Assembly: GCA_943330915.2 (NCBI GenBank) | Contig: CALQJO020000029.1 | Coordinates: 1 to 41,755, forward strand | DNA length: 41,755 bases | Direction of reading: 5' to 3' | Source: Rhodoferax sp. OV413 | Lineage (GTDB): Bacteria > Pseudomonadota > Gammaproteobacteria > Pseudomonadales > Pseudohongiellaceae | Shown: piece after piece, positions 25,706 to 34,936 of the stretch | Position numbering within the stretch: position 1 is the first letter of the stretch | Layout of the letters: each line of letters starts with the position of its first letter | Notes under the pieces: model-generated | What the model was told of the DNA's origin: nothing | The model's database searches: none | What the model saw: the letters and a program-made list of their open reading frames with translations, nothing else | Program-made: the position numbers and the translations under genes

Positions 25706-27400
25706 TTATTCCTCAATCCAGGCGTAAGTGAAATCAATTTCCGCGCCGATAACCCGCCGCACCATGCCACGCAGCCGGGGGTCGGTGACGTAGACATAAC
25801 CGCGCTCGTAGTTGGGGATGATCACCACATCTTCGTAAATCAGGCGCTGGATCTCGCCAAAGGCTCTCATGCGCTCCTCTGTATCCAGTGAGGACTGGGC
25901 GATACGAACCTGAGCGTCCAACGCATCGCTGGCATATCGGCCACGGTTATTCAGATTCCACGAGGTGAACAGGTCGGCAAAGGTTAGCGGGTCATCGTAG
26001 TCAGGACCCCAGCCGGCCATCACCATATCAAACTCACCTTGCGTCATTTTCTCCAGACGTTGCCGGAATATCTGCGAGTCGATGATGACGTCCACACCCA
26101 GATTACGCTTGAAAACTTCCTGATAATACTCAGCCTGCATCCGCGAGGTCGGTGTATCGCCGGTCAGCAGTGTCATTTGTGGCAACTGTTCCAGCCCGAG
26201 CTCGTCCAGCGCCCGCTGCAGGTACTCGCGGGCCAGCTCAATGTTGCGCTCATACACCGGTGCCGGGAACTCATCACGCAGAGAGTCATCAACACCACGC
26301 AGCCACACCGGGAACAGACTCTCGCCGGGCAGATAACCTGGCAACTTGATGACTCGGTTGACCAGTTCGCCGGAATCCTGTGCCAGATAAAATGCTTTGC
26401 GCAGGTTCAGGTTACGTGTCAGGCGTTCGTCACGGTGATTAAACTCGATGAAAAATACCGTGCCTTCCTGAAAACTCTGAATCTGCCAGCCCTGCAGCAT
26501 AGCCTCGTCGAGCATGGTTGCGCCAAGATCTGCCATCACAATCTGTTTGTCTTTGAACAGATTCAACAAGGTATTCGGATCAGAGGTCATGTGTGCAAAG
26601 TTGATGACCTCAATCAGCCCACGATTGTCATCCCAGTAGTACGGGTTTTTTTCCAGGCGCAGACTGGAGCCATGCACCCAGCTAGTCATCATATAAGGGC
26701 CGTTGTAGAGCATCTCATGAGGATCAGCGCCGTAACGACCATTAGTGGCGTTGTAAAAGTCTTCCCGGGCTGGCAGGAATGTCACAAAGGCGACCATGCG
26801 ATCAAAGTAGGCAATGGGCGTCTCAAGGGTTACGCGAAAGGTGCGGTCGTCCACAGCTTCGACGCCGAGGGACTCCAGCGGCAACTCACCGTTGTTTACT
26901 TTTTCGGCATTCAGAACAGGGTAAAGAATGAAGGCGTACTGGGATCCGATGGCGGGGGAAAGGGCATTGCGCCAGGCAAACACAAAGTCGTGGGCGGTCA
27001 CCGGCTGGCCATCGCTCCACAGAGAATCCTCGCGCAGCCAGAAGGTGATTTCACTGCCATTCTGCTCCCAGCGCTCGGCTACCGCGCCTTCCAGATTTCC
27101 AAACTGGTCATACCGCAGCAGCCCTTCCATCACATGGTTCAGAATCATGCCGCTGACCGCATCGGTCGCGATCATGCTGTTCATTTGCGGGGGTTCATCG
27201 CGGAGGTACGTGGTGATCGTGTTTGCTTCGACGTCAACAGCAGCCCGTGATCCCCCGGCGGCACTGCTGGTCAAGCCGGCCAGCCAGTTGAGAGCAAACA
27301 TCAAAACAGCAACGCCCAGCAATGAAATCAGTGTGAAGACAATAAGTTGCCGCCCGGCGGCACTCAAAAGACGGCTGTCAACAGATCTGTCTGGTTTCAT
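25706..27400 (-). CDS. oppA: Oligopeptide-binding protein OppA, apparently membrane-anchored
   Basis: A 564-residue solute-binding protein (SBP family 5) that captures peptides for OppBCDF. The binding-protein body begins about residue 60 (NTITTYLRDEPPQMNSM) and includes WEQNGSEITFWLREDSLWSDGQPVTAHDFVFAWR, MLYNGPYMMTSWVHGSSLRLEKNPYYWD and the C-terminal MVMAGWGPDYDDPLTFADLF. The N-terminus differs from usual OppA: a basic cytoplasmic stretch of about 18 residues, then a hydrophobic helix (about 19-44) with no clear AxA cleavage site or lipobox, followed by a Ser/Gly/Ala linker. It may stay attached by this helix. The ATG start has only a weak ribosome site. Confidence 0.92.
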   Translation of the reverse strand: MKPDRSVDSRLLSAAGRQLIVFTLISLLGVAVLMFALNWLAGLTSSAAGGSRAAVDVEANTITTYLRDEPPQMNSMIATDAVSGMILNHVMEGLLRYDQFGNLEGAVAERWEQNGSEITFWLREDSLWSDGQPVTAHDFVFAWRNALSPAIGSQYAFILYPVLNAEKVNNGELPLESLGVEAVDDRTFRVTLETPIAYFDRMVAFVTFLPAREDFYNATNGRYGADPHEMLYNGPYMMTSWVHGSSLRLEKNPYYWDDNRGLIEVINFAHMTSDPNTLLNLFKDKQIVMADLGATMLDEAMLQGWQIQSFQEGTVFFIEFNHRDERLTRNLNLRKAFYLAQDSGELVNRVIKLPGYLPGESLFPVWLRGVDDSLRDEFPAPVYERNIELAREYLQRALDELGLEQLPQMTLLTGDTPTSRMQAEYYQEVFKRNLGVDVIIDSQIFRQRLEKMTQGEFDMVMAGWGPDYDDPLTFADLFTSWNLNNRGRYASDALDAQVRIAQSSLDTEERMRAFGEIQRLIYEDVVIIPNYERGYVYVTDPRLRGMVRRVIGAEIDFTYAWIEE

Positions 27401-27553
27401 TGGATTGAAGGACCCTGATTGTCACAATCCCCGAAGCATAACCCACCACGATTATCAGCGTCGATAGATTTGAACGGCTGCAGGATATTGGGCCAACGGG
27501 CAGGATTGTCGCCATGCTGCCTAGGTGTTTACGTATTGGCAGCCAGCTCCGGA

Positions 27554-28687
27554 TCAGGCGCGCAGATCATCCACAAATTTTTTCACACCATCAAACCAGC
27601 TGGTCTTTTTGGGTGATTGCGACCCTTCAGATTCGCCAATGGTCTGAAACTCCTGCAGCAGTTCTTTTTGACGGCGTGTCAGTTGTACCGGAGTCTCCAC
27701 CACGACGCGACACAACAGATCGCCCGCGCCACCACCACGCACCGAGGTCACGCCTTTGCCACGTAAGCGGAACAGCTTGCCAGTCTGAGTCTCTGCCGGA
27801 ATTTTGAGCTTGACGCGACCATCCAGAGTTGGCACTTCGAGTTCGCCACCCAGCGCAGCATCTACAAAACTGATGGGGATTTCGCAGTGTAGATCACGGC
27901 CGTCGCGCACAAACAACTTGTGCTCGCGCATATGCACCTGAACATACAGATCACCAGACGGCCCGCCATTGGTGCCAGCCTGCCCCTCACCCGTCAGGCG
28001 GATGCGATCGCCTTCATCCACGCCTGCCGGCACTTTGACGGACAGGGTTTTCTGTTCTTCTACCTGTCCACGGCCATGGCAGGTATTACACGGATCTTTG
28101 ATCTGTTTGCCGCTGCCATGGCAGCGCGGACAAGTTTGCTGCACAGAGAAAAATCCCTGTTGCATTCTGACCTGGCCAACACCGTTGCAGCTTGTGCAAT
28201 CGACGGGGGCCGAGCCCTTCTTGGCGCCGGAACCGTCGCAGCTGCCACACACAACCGCGGTAGGAATACGGATCTTGACGGTGGTGCCTTTGACCGCATC
28301 CTCAAGATCAAGCTCGAGGTTGTAACGCAGATCTGCGCCTTTGCGCGCGCCAGCCCGACCGCCACCAGCTCTTGCGCCGCCAGCGCCGCCAAAAATATCG
28401 CCGAAAATATCACTGAAGATATCCCCGAAATCACCTGCGCCACCGCCGCCCCCACCCTGCTGATTAACGCCGGCATGACCAAACTGGTCATAACGCGCCT
28501 TTTTCTCAGGGTTAGACAATACTTCAAACGCCTCATTCGCTTCTTTAAAAAGCTCTTCAGACTCTTTGTTGTCCGGGTTTCTATCCGGGTGATGTTTCAT
28601 GGCAACGCGACGGTAAGCCTTTTTTAAATCAGCTTCCGTCGCGTCGCGGGCTACGCCCAGCACTTCATAGTAGTCTCTTTTCGACAT
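27554..28687 (-). CDS. dnaJ: Chaperone DnaJ (Hsp40)
   Basis: A 377-residue co-chaperone that delivers unfolded proteins to DnaK and stimulates its ATPase. The J domain carries HPDRN (His-Pro-Asp at about 33-35), followed by a Gly-rich region (76-120). Four zinc-binding repeats follow: [24 protein letters not shown] and CNTCHGRG. The C-terminal substrate domains and dimer end are complete. It starts 16 bases after dnaK on the same strand and belongs to the grpE-dnaK-dnaJ heat-shock transcription unit. Confidence 0.98.
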   Translation of the reverse strand: MSKRDYYEVLGVARDATEADLKKAYRRVAMKHHPDRNPDNKESEELFKEANEAFEVLSNPEKKARYDQFGHAGVNQQGGGGGGAGDFGDIFSDIFGDIFGGAGGARAGGGRAGARKGADLRYNLELDLEDAVKGTTVKIRIPTAVVCGSCDGSGAKKGSAPVDCTSCNGVGQVRMQQGFFSVQQTCPRCHGSGKQIKDPCNTCHGRGQVEEQKTLSVKVPAGVDEGDRIRLTGEGQAGTNGGPSGDLYVQVHMREHKLFVRDGRDLHCEIPISFVDAALGGELEVPTLDGRVKLKIPAETQTGKLFRLRGKGVTSVRGGGAGDLLCRVVVETPVQLTRRQKELLQEFQTIGESEGSQSPKKTSWFDGVKKFVDDLRA

Positions 28688-28703
28688 AGTCCTTCAGCCA
28701 GGC

Positions 28704-30644
28704 TTATTTATCTTTATCGTCCTTCACTTCTTCAAACTCAGCATCCACGGCATCATCTGCGCCGCTGTTTGCGTTGTTGCCCGAGGCACCGGCGTCTGCT
28801 GCGCCAGCACCACCACCCGCTGCCTGCTGCTCAGCGTACATTTTTTGCGCCAGGCCAGAAGAGGCTTCGGTCAGTTCTTTGGTGCGCTGCTCGATCTGGG
28901 TGATCTCGCCCGCTTTCATGGCATCTTCCAAGGCGGTGATGGCAGCCTCAATTTTAGCCTTCTCAGCATCATCCACTTTATCACCCGCGTCAGCGAGTGT
29001 TTTGCGAGTGGCATGGATAAGGCCATCGGCCGTATTACGTGCCGTGACCAGCTGCTCAAATTTTTTGTCTTCAGCCGCATTGGCTTCCGCATCTTTGATC
29101 ATGCGCTCGATTTCTTCATCAGACAGACCGCTGGACGCTTTGATGACAATGGACTGCTGCTTGCCGGTAGCCTTGTCTTTGGCCGACACGTTCAGAATAC
29201 CGTTGGCATCGAGGTCAAACGCTACCTCAATTTGCGGCATGCCTCGTGGTGATGGCGGAATATCACTGAGGTCAAACCGGCCCAGCGACTTGTTCTGGGT
29301 AGCCTGCTTACGCTCACCCTGCACCACATGAATGGTCACAGCCGTCTGATTATCATCAGCCGTTGAGAATACCTGAGTCTTTTTGGTCGGGATGGTGGTG
29401 TTCTTTTCGATCAGCACGCTGGTCACGCCGCCCAGGGTTTCGATACCCAAAGACAACGGGGTTACGTCCAGCAGCAGCACGTCATTCACTTCACCGGACA
29501 GAACGGCTGCCTGAATCGCTGCGCCCAAAGCAACAGCTTCGTCAGGATTCACGTCACGTCGCGCATCTTTGCCAAAGAACTCAGCAACTTTTTTCTGCAC
29601 CATCGGCATGCGGGTCTGACCACCGACCAGAATCACGTCATCAATCTTACTGACATCGAGATTGGCATCTTTCAACGCCATACGCAGCGGCGCCATGGTG
29701 CGTTCAACCAGTTCTTCAACCAGTGATTCGAACTTGGCACGTGTCAGCTTTTGCACCAGGTGTTTTGGACCTGAGGCATCGGCAGTGACGTAGGGCAGAT
29801 TAATTTCGGTCTGTTGTGCAGAGGATAATTCGATCTTGGCTTTTTCAGCGGCTTCTTTCAGACGCTGCAGGGCCAGCGGATCATTACGCAGATCCAGACC
29901 CGTCTCTTTCTTGAACTCGTCTGCCAGATAGTCGATCAGACGCAGGTCAAAGTCTTCACCACCGAGGAAGGTGTCACCATTCGTGGACAGTACTTCAAAG
30001 GTGTGTTCGCCATCGGTCTCGGCAATTTCGATAATGGAGATATCAAACGTACCACCACCCAGGTCGTACACAGCAATCGTGCTGTCTCCACCTTTTTTGT
30101 CCATGCCATAAGCCAGTGCCGCAGCAGTAGGCTCATTGATAATACGTTTGACTTCCAAACCCGCGATACGGCCGGCGTCTTTGGTTGCCTGACGCTGGGC
30201 ATCGTTAAAGTAAGCTGGCACTGTCACGACCGCTTCGGTCACTGGCTCGCCAAGGTAATCCTCAGCGGTCTTTTTCATCTTTTTCAGCACCTGGGCAGAA
30301 ATCTGCGGAGGCGACATGTTCTCACCATTCACGCGCACCCAGGCATCACCATTGTCAGCTTTGGAAATTTCGTAAGGCACCATCTTGATGTCTTTCTGAA
30401 CAACGTCATCTTTGAATTGACGGCCGATCAGTCGCTTGATGGCAAACAGCGTGTTTTTCGGGTTGGTGACCGACTGACGTTTGGCGGGCTGCCCTACCAG
30501 CGTTTCACCGTCTTTGGTATAGGCGATGATCGACGGGGTGGTGCGATCACCCTCAGCATTCTCAAGCACTTTGGCTTTGCCACCCTCCATAATCGCCACA
30601 CAGGAATTGGTGGTACCCAGGTCTATTCCGATTATCTTGCCCAT
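28704..30644 (-). CDS. dnaK: Chaperone DnaK (Hsp70)
   Basis: A 646-residue Hsp70. N-terminal ATPase motifs are [25 protein letters not shown] and [13 protein letters not shown]; the linker is [13 protein letters not shown], and the substrate-binding domain follows. The C-terminal tail ends in [14 protein letters not shown], close to the EEVKDKK ending that binds partners in E. coli, after a Gly/Ala-rich stretch. The ATG is preceded by GGAG at 9 bases. A second heat-shock-like promoter may lie in the 188-base gap after grpE. Confidence 0.99.
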   Translation of the reverse strand: MGKIIGIDLGTTNSCVAIMEGGKAKVLENAEGDRTTPSIIAYTKDGETLVGQPAKRQSVTNPKNTLFAIKRLIGRQFKDDVVQKDIKMVPYEISKADNGDAWVRVNGENMSPPQISAQVLKKMKKTAEDYLGEPVTEAVVTVPAYFNDAQRQATKDAGRIAGLEVKRIINEPTAAALAYGMDKKGGDSTIAVYDLGGGTFDISIIEIAETDGEHTFEVLSTNGDTFLGGEDFDLRLIDYLADEFKKETGLDLRNDPLALQRLKEAAEKAKIELSSAQQTEINLPYVTADASGPKHLVQKLTRAKFESLVEELVERTMAPLRMALKDANLDVSKIDDVILVGGQTRMPMVQKKVAEFFGKDARRDVNPDEAVALGAAIQAAVLSGEVNDVLLLDVTPLSLGIETLGGVTSVLIEKNTTIPTKKTQVFSTADDNQTAVTIHVVQGERKQATQNKSLGRFDLSDIPPSPRGMPQIEVAFDLDANGILNVSAKDKATGKQQSIVIKASSGLSDEEIERMIKDAEANAAEDKKFEQLVTARNTADGLIHATRKTLADAGDKVDDAEKAKIEAAITALEDAMKAGEITQIEQRTKELTEASSGLAQKMYAEQQAAGGGAGAADAGASGNNANSGADDAVDAEFEEVKDDKDK

Positions 30645-30740
30645 ACATTTTCTCCAGTGATTTCACCCAGAACCGCCAGCGGCCGGGGAACTTCATTCAT
30701 TAAATAATCAAAAACAATTTGTTACCGCATTGACGCTCTA

Positions 30741-30768
30741 TATTTGGATTAAGCCAACCGATTTCAAG
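30741..30768 (-). promoter_or_regulatory. Candidate internal heat-shock promoter before dnaK
   Basis: On the dnaK strand: CTTGAA (30763-30768), a 15-base spacer, then CCAAATA (30741-30747), followed by TA. The -35 is the sigma-32 consensus; the -10 agrees with CCCCATAT at 6 of 8 positions. It lies about 100 bases before the dnaK ATG. Weaker than the grpE promoter. Confidence 0.4.
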
Positions 30769-30832
30769 GGCGTCCGAAAAATTTCAATCTGTAGCAGCGA
30801 CACAAGAATCAGCGTGTAGTCACCGCTGGAAC

Positions 30833-31420
30833 TCATGCCTTGGTGTCGATCGTGGCGGCCGGCGCGCGCGCCACCACCACCATGGCGGGACGCAACACCC
30901 GACCGTTCAGGCTGTAACCTTTTTGCATAACGGACAACACACTGTCAGGTTCAGCCGTTTTGCTTTCCACCATTGCGATTGCCTGGTGGAAGAGCGGATC
31001 AAAGGGCTCCCCCACAGGATCCAGCATCTCAACGTTGAACTTACGCAGACAATCCACAAAACTTTTCAGCGTCAGTTCTACACCCTGCTTGAGGGCCAGC
31101 AGCAACGCGTTATCATCCGTGCCAGAGGCCTGCAGCGCACGCTCGAGGTTATCGATGACCGGGAGCAGCTCTGACAAGAGTCGCTCCTGACCATATTTAT
31201 GAGCTTTCTCAATATCCTGTTCTGCCCTGCGGCGAATATTCTGCGCATCGGCATGCAGACGCAGCACTTCGGTCTGGTGACCAGCGATCAGCGCCTCAGC
31301 TTCGGTCAGCTTGCTTAATGCCTCATCCAGCGTCATCTCAGCACCGTCAAGATCCTGATCCAAATTAAAACCTGAATCGCTGTTTTGCTCGTCTGCCTGC
31401 CCGGTCGTATGATCGTTCAT
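30833..31420 (-). CDS. grpE: Nucleotide exchange factor GrpE
   Basis: A 195-residue GrpE that releases ADP from DnaK. The start at 31420 is chosen because the reading frame further upstream runs through the heat-shock promoter. The N-terminal part is acidic and Gln-rich; the long helix (about 40-95) contains LRLHADAQNIRRRAEQDIEKAHKYGQ, and the beta-wing domain ends with MQKGYSLNGRVLRPAMVVVAR, the GrpE signature. It heads the grpE-dnaK-dnaJ unit. Confidence 0.96.
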   Translation of the reverse strand: MNDHTTGQADEQNSDSGFNLDQDLDGAEMTLDEALSKLTEAEALIAGHQTEVLRLHADAQNIRRRAEQDIEKAHKYGQERLLSELLPVIDNLERALQASGTDDNALLLALKQGVELTLKSFVDCLRKFNVEMLDPVGEPFDPLFHQAIAMVESKTAEPDSVLSVMQKGYSLNGRVLRPAMVVVARAPAATIDTKA

Positions 31421-31493
31421 GGGTTTTATCTCTTCTTTGTTAAGGTCATTTGTAATCGCACATTGCTGACCAGCTAAGGGCCAATGTCTGCTC

Positions 31494-31522
31494 AATATGG
31501 GGACGCCATGATATGATTCAAG
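31494..31522 (-). promoter_or_regulatory. Sigma-32 heat-shock promoter of grpE-dnaK-dnaJ
   Basis: On the grpE strand: CTTGAA (31517-31522), a 14-base spacer, then CCCCATATT (31494-31502). Both boxes equal the RpoH consensus and the spacing is in the normal 13-15 range. Transcription would start about 60-70 bases before the grpE ATG. Confidence 0.88.
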
Positions 31523-31613
31523 GCCTTTAATTGACACATCAGGGCATGTTGACGCCAACGGCACAACAACTGACCGAGCTGAACGCATCAGTAGCAACTA
31601 TAGTAACCAGACC

Positions 31614-33326
31614 ATGCTGACCAATTTGTCGATACAGAATTACGCCATCGCATCTGCACTGGACATCAGTTTCCGCGCAGGGCTGACAGCCATTACTGGC
31701 GAAACCGGAGCCGGCAAGTCCATTATTCTTGGAGCACTGGGACTGGTGCTGGGTGACCGTGCCGATCGTGACGTGGTGCGTGATGGTTGTGAGCGCGCCG
31801 ACATCACTGCCGAGTTTGATATCTGTTTATTGCCGGCTGCCACGGCTTGGCTGACTGACAACAGCCTGAGCTCCGACGATGATGCCGCGCTGTGTCTGAT
31901 CCGGCGTACTGTTGGCGCAGACGGCCGTTCACGAGCCTGGATCAACAATACCCCAGTAACGCTGCAGGCACTGGCGGCACTGGGCGAACTGCTGATGGAT
32001 ATCCATAGCCAGCATGAACACCATTCACTGTTGAAAAAAGCCACTCATCAACAACTGCTGGATGACTTTGCAGGTCACCAGACTCAGGTCAGATCACTGC
32101 GCGATATTACCATTCAGTGGCGCGAGTGCCAGCAAGGTCTGCAGAAATTGCAGGATCAGTCAGCCGAACAATCCGCACTCAATGAACTGGCGCGTTATCA
32201 ACTGACCGAACTTGAAGAGTTGAACCTGGGGCACGATGAGCTGGAGTCGCTGGACAAGGAACTCGATGAACTGGCTCAGGCAGACTCCAGGCTCGCGGGC
32301 ATCCAGTCCCTGCTGTTGTTATGCCGTGAAAACGACGAAGGTAATATCCGTCAGCAACTGCAACAGGCATTGCATGTGCTCGGTCAGCTCAACCAGTCCA
32401 AAAAGACAGACAATCAATCAGTGGTCTCGTCACAACTGGCCTCGATCGACGATATGCTCAACACGGCTCTCATTCAGGTTGAGGAGGCCGCCGACGAACT
32501 GCATCGGCTGACAGAGCGGATTGAAATCAATCCGACGCGTCTTGATCAGCTCAATCGCAGGCTCAACGATATCCACCAGCTGGCGCGCAAACATAAAGTG
32601 CGTCCCGATGAACTGACAGAACTTCAACAGCGCCTGCAGACCCAACTGGCCAATGTCATGCAGAATGCTGACCAGATGCAACAGCTGGGACTGGAACTGA
32701 AGCGGCTGCAAACGGCCTGGCAGACCTTGGCCGAGACCTTGAGCCAGCAGCGACAGCAAGCGGCCGCCAAGCTAAGTAGCGCCGTCAATCAGCAGTTGCA
32801 GGCGCTCGCCATGAGTGAAGCCAGTCTCAGTGTACAACTCCAACGCAATGAATCTAACGTTCCCGCGCCATACGGAATGGAGCAAACCGAGTTTCTGATC
32901 AGTACCAACCGGGGACAGACACCGCGTGCATTGGGCAAAATTGCGTCGGGAGGCGAGTTATCTCGCATCAGTCTGGCCATTCAGGTGATCACGGCCATGA
33001 CCTCACAAATACCGTGCCTGGTGTTTGACGAGGTGGATGTGGGTATCGGCGGGGCGGTGGCGCGCACGGTCGGCAAACTACTACGCCAACTGGGAGAGCG
33101 CGGCCAGGTTTTATGCGTCACTCATCAGGCTCTGGTGGCCGGTCAGGCGCACCAGCACTATCGTGTCAGCAAAGCTGCGGACGGCGATAAGGCTCATTCA
33201 CAGCTCAACGAACTGGACAGCGGACAGCGCACCGAGGAGATCGCCCGCATGCTGGGCGGTGAAACTGAGCAAGGGTTTATCAGCGATGAGTCACTGGCGC
33301 ACGCCAGAGAGTTACTGTCAGCCTGA
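31614..33326 (+). CDS. recN: DNA repair protein RecN
   Basis: A 570-residue SMC-like ATPase that tethers DNA ends and promotes double-strand-break repair by RecA. Walker A is GETGAGKSII (about 29-38), with N-terminal LTNLSIQNYAIASALDISF. Two coiled-coil arms (about 150-350) are rich in Gln, Leu and Glu. The C-terminal half carries the ABC signature LGKIASGGELSRISLAI and Walker B CLVFDEVDVGIGG. Divergent from grpE, convergent with fur. No LexA-type box (CTGT-N8-ACAG) was seen in its upstream region, although recN is strongly SOS-induced in enteric bacteria. Confidence 0.97.
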   Translation: MLTNLSIQNYAIASALDISFRAGLTAITGETGAGKSIILGALGLVLGDRADRDVVRDGCERADITAEFDICLLPAATAWLTDNSLSSDDDAALCLIRRTVGADGRSRAWINNTPVTLQALAALGELLMDIHSQHEHHSLLKKATHQQLLDDFAGHQTQVRSLRDITIQWRECQQGLQKLQDQSAEQSALNELARYQLTELEELNLGHDELESLDKELDELAQADSRLAGIQSLLLLCRENDEGNIRQQLQQALHVLGQLNQSKKTDNQSVVSSQLASIDDMLNTALIQVEEAADELHRLTERIEINPTRLDQLNRRLNDIHQLARKHKVRPDELTELQQRLQTQLANVMQNADQMQQLGLELKRLQTAWQTLAETLSQQRQQAAAKLSSAVNQQLQALAMSEASLSVQLQRNESNVPAPYGMEQTEFLISTNRGQTPRALGKIASGGELSRISLAIQVITAMTSQIPCLVFDEVDVGIGGAVARTVGKLLRQLGERGQVLCVTHQALVAGQAHQHYRVSKAADGDKAHSQLNELDSGQRTEEIARMLGGETEQGFISDESLAHARELLSA

Positions 33327-33342
33327 CCTCAATGCGGTCAGG
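33322..33342. other. Hairpin spanning both stop codons of recN and fur
   Basis: CCTGACC (33322-33328) pairs with GGTCAGG (33336-33342) around a 7-base loop. The recN TGA (33324-33326) is in the left arm and the fur TGA (33340-33338, minus strand) in the right arm. No T run follows on either strand, so it is a weak bidirectional terminator at best, or a 3' end stabiliser. Confidence 0.5.
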
Positions 33343-33757
33343 TCAACCTGCAATCAGCGCAGATTCCGTACAGATACAGACTGTGATCGGTGATTTCAAA
33401 ACCAAAATCGGCGGCAATCTTGTTTTGTCTTGCCTCGATGGTCGGATCCAGAAACTCCTCAACCAGTCCGCATTTGTTGCAGACCAGATGGTCATGATGT
33501 TCAACTGTATGCAACTCAAACACCGAATGCCCGCCTTCAAAGCGGTGTCGCATCACTAAACCTGCTGATTCAAACTGCGTCAACACCCGATAAACCGTTG
33601 CCAGGCCGACCTCTTCACCGGCCTCAATCAATGCCTTGTAGACATCTTCGGCGCTTAGATGACGCGTGTCTGAATTCTCCAGCAATTGCAGGATTTTCAC
33701 TCTCGGCAAGGTGACTTTAAGACCAGCTTTGCGCAATTCCTGATTTTCAGACGACAT
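33338..33757 (-). CDS. fur: Ferric uptake regulator Fur
   Basis: A 139-residue iron-sensing repressor. The start at 33757 gives the family N-terminus MSSENQELRKAGLKVTLPRVKIL; an upstream extension in the open frame is not supported. The DNA-binding winged helix includes VGLATVYRVLTQFESAGLV. Metal sites: His33, the HHDH cluster (His87, His88, His90), CxxC at Cys93/Cys96 and a second CxxC at Cys133/Cys136. It probably controls the Fur box before bfd in this window. It is convergent with recN and divergent from bamE, the normal gammaproteobacterial order. Confidence 0.97.
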   Translation of the reverse strand: MSSENQELRKAGLKVTLPRVKILQLLENSDTRHLSAEDVYKALIEAGEEVGLATVYRVLTQFESAGLVMRHRFEGGHSVFELHTVEHHDHLVCNKCGLVEEFLDPTIEARQNKIAADFGFEITDHSLYLYGICADCRLT

Positions 33758-33810
33758 ATCAACTCTCGTACAGATGGAGTGAATTTTTCCGGTAGACTTG
33801 GTTGTGTGTT

Positions 33811-33838
33811 TTACCATCCGGAGCGGCTGGGGTATTAT
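33811..33838 (+). promoter_or_regulatory. Candidate sigma-70 promoter for bamE
   Basis: TTACCA (33811-33816), a 16-base spacer and TATTAT (33833-33838), about 62 bases before the bamE start. The -10 matches 5 of 6, the -35 matches 4 of 6. It could also serve the zur-like gene behind bamE. Confidence 0.4.
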
Positions 33839-33900
33839 GCACACTAACTTAGACAGATGAAAGTTCATGCCCCAGGGCAACAAGAGTATCCGGTAAACCT

Positions 33901-34335
33901 ATGCAGAGCAGAAGCATCAAAAAAAGCCCTTTAAAATCATGTATCACCTTCGCAGGTGTCGTGATTCTGGCGCTCACAACCAGTGCCTGTTCAGGCATGC
34001 GTGTTCCGCAGTTTCCCGGTGTTTACAAGATACCGATTGCTCAGGGCAACATCATCACCCAGGAAATGATTGATCAGCTGGAACCCGGCATGACTCGCCG
34101 GCAAGTGGTTTTTGTGATGGGAACTCCCTTGGTGCGTGATCCCTTCCAGCAGGATCGATGGGATTATGTGTTTAACTACCAGCCAGGTGGTGGTATTCGA
34201 GGCCAGGAAAGGGTAACGCTCAGATTTGAGAACGACCTGCTGGTAAGTCTAAGCGGTGACTTCGAGCCCGGCCCCGAGTCGGCATGGTTTGATACTGGTG
34301 ACACCGCCGACGTTAGCGCGGATACCAATTCCTGA
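33901..34335 (+). CDS. bamE: Outer-membrane assembly lipoprotein BamE (SmpA/OmlA)
   Basis: A 144-residue lipoprotein of the BAM complex that inserts beta-barrel proteins into the outer membrane. The signal peptide ends ALTTSAC-S; the lipobox has Thr where Leu is usual at -3. The fold signature is [42 protein letters not shown], with [12 protein letters not shown] and the final [16 protein letters not shown] strand. Its place divergent from fur is classical. The zur-like gene follows 28 bases later on the same strand. Confidence 0.95.
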   Translation: MQSRSIKKSPLKSCITFAGVVILALTTSACSGMRVPQFPGVYKIPIAQGNIITQEMIDQLEPGMTRRQVVFVMGTPLVRDPFQQDRWDYVFNYQPGGGIRGQERVTLRFENDLLVSLSGDFEPGPESAWFDTGDTADVSADTNS

Positions 34336-34363
34336 TGCCGATATCACGGGAAGTATTTTTGAC

Positions 34364-34906
34364 ATGAGCAGCACGGATTTTCACAGCTTCCGTCCCGCCG
34401 TCAGCACCCGCCAGATCAGTGACCTGAGCTCGGGCAACAGCACAACAGAACAGGTTTTGGACCGCGCCCAAGCAATCTGCGCCAGCCAGGGCGCCAAACT
34501 GACTGACAAACGCAGGCGTATCCTGCAGGTAGTCCTGCAATCGGCGGAACCTTTATCCGCCTATCAGATAGCGGATCAGTATCGTGACCTTTACGGTAAA
34601 ACATTGTCGGTGATGTCTGTCTACCGGATGCTCAATTTCCTCAAGGACAATGAACTGGTGCACCGGTTGGAAACCACTAACCAGTACCTGCCATGCTCCC
34701 ACATCAGCTGCAACCACGCCCATGAGGTGCCACAATTTCTGATCTGTGACAGCTGTAAGACGGTGGATGAGGTGGGTATTCGCAAGGAAATTCTGCAGGA
34801 ACTCAGCGCCAATATCGAAGACACCGGATTCGCTCTGGCGCGTCAGCAACTGGAGTTTCGCGGGCTGTGCCGCGCCTGCCAGACGGCAAGCACAGCCCCT
34901 GCATAA
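34364..34906 (+). CDS. zur: Fur-family regulator, Zur-like
   Basis: A 180-residue metal-sensing repressor of the Fur superfamily, most like Zur (zinc). The N-terminal winged helix contains LTDKRRRILQVVLQS, LSAYQIADQYRD and MSVYRMLNFLKDNELVHRLETTNQYLPC. The metal part has Cys111, Cys116-x-His118-x-His120 (CSHISCNHAH), CxxC at Cys128/Cys131 and CxxC at Cys169/Cys172, as in Zur structural zinc sites. It lacks the HHDH cluster of Fur. A 30-residue N-terminal extension is long for the family, and Met later than the chosen start is absent. Same strand as bamE, so perhaps co-transcribed. No znuABC genes are nearby. Confidence 0.82.
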   Translation: MSSTDFHSFRPAVSTRQISDLSSGNSTTEQVLDRAQAICASQGAKLTDKRRRILQVVLQSAEPLSAYQIADQYRDLYGKTLSVMSVYRMLNFLKDNELVHRLETTNQYLPCSHISCNHAHEVPQFLICDSCKTVDEVGIRKEILQELSANIEDTGFALARQQLEFRGLCRACQTASTAPA

Positions 34907-34936
34907 CAAATGGTGATTGCTACCTGATCGTTCAGA

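Noticed and set aside
26039-27250. 403-codon plus-strand open frame opposite oppA
   Set aside because: It is a mirror of the oppA gene, which has clear family motifs over its whole length; the antisense protein has no recognisable motif.
31550-31613. Possible SOS box before recN
   Set aside because: No CTGT-N8-ACAG pattern could be found; only partial half-sites are present.
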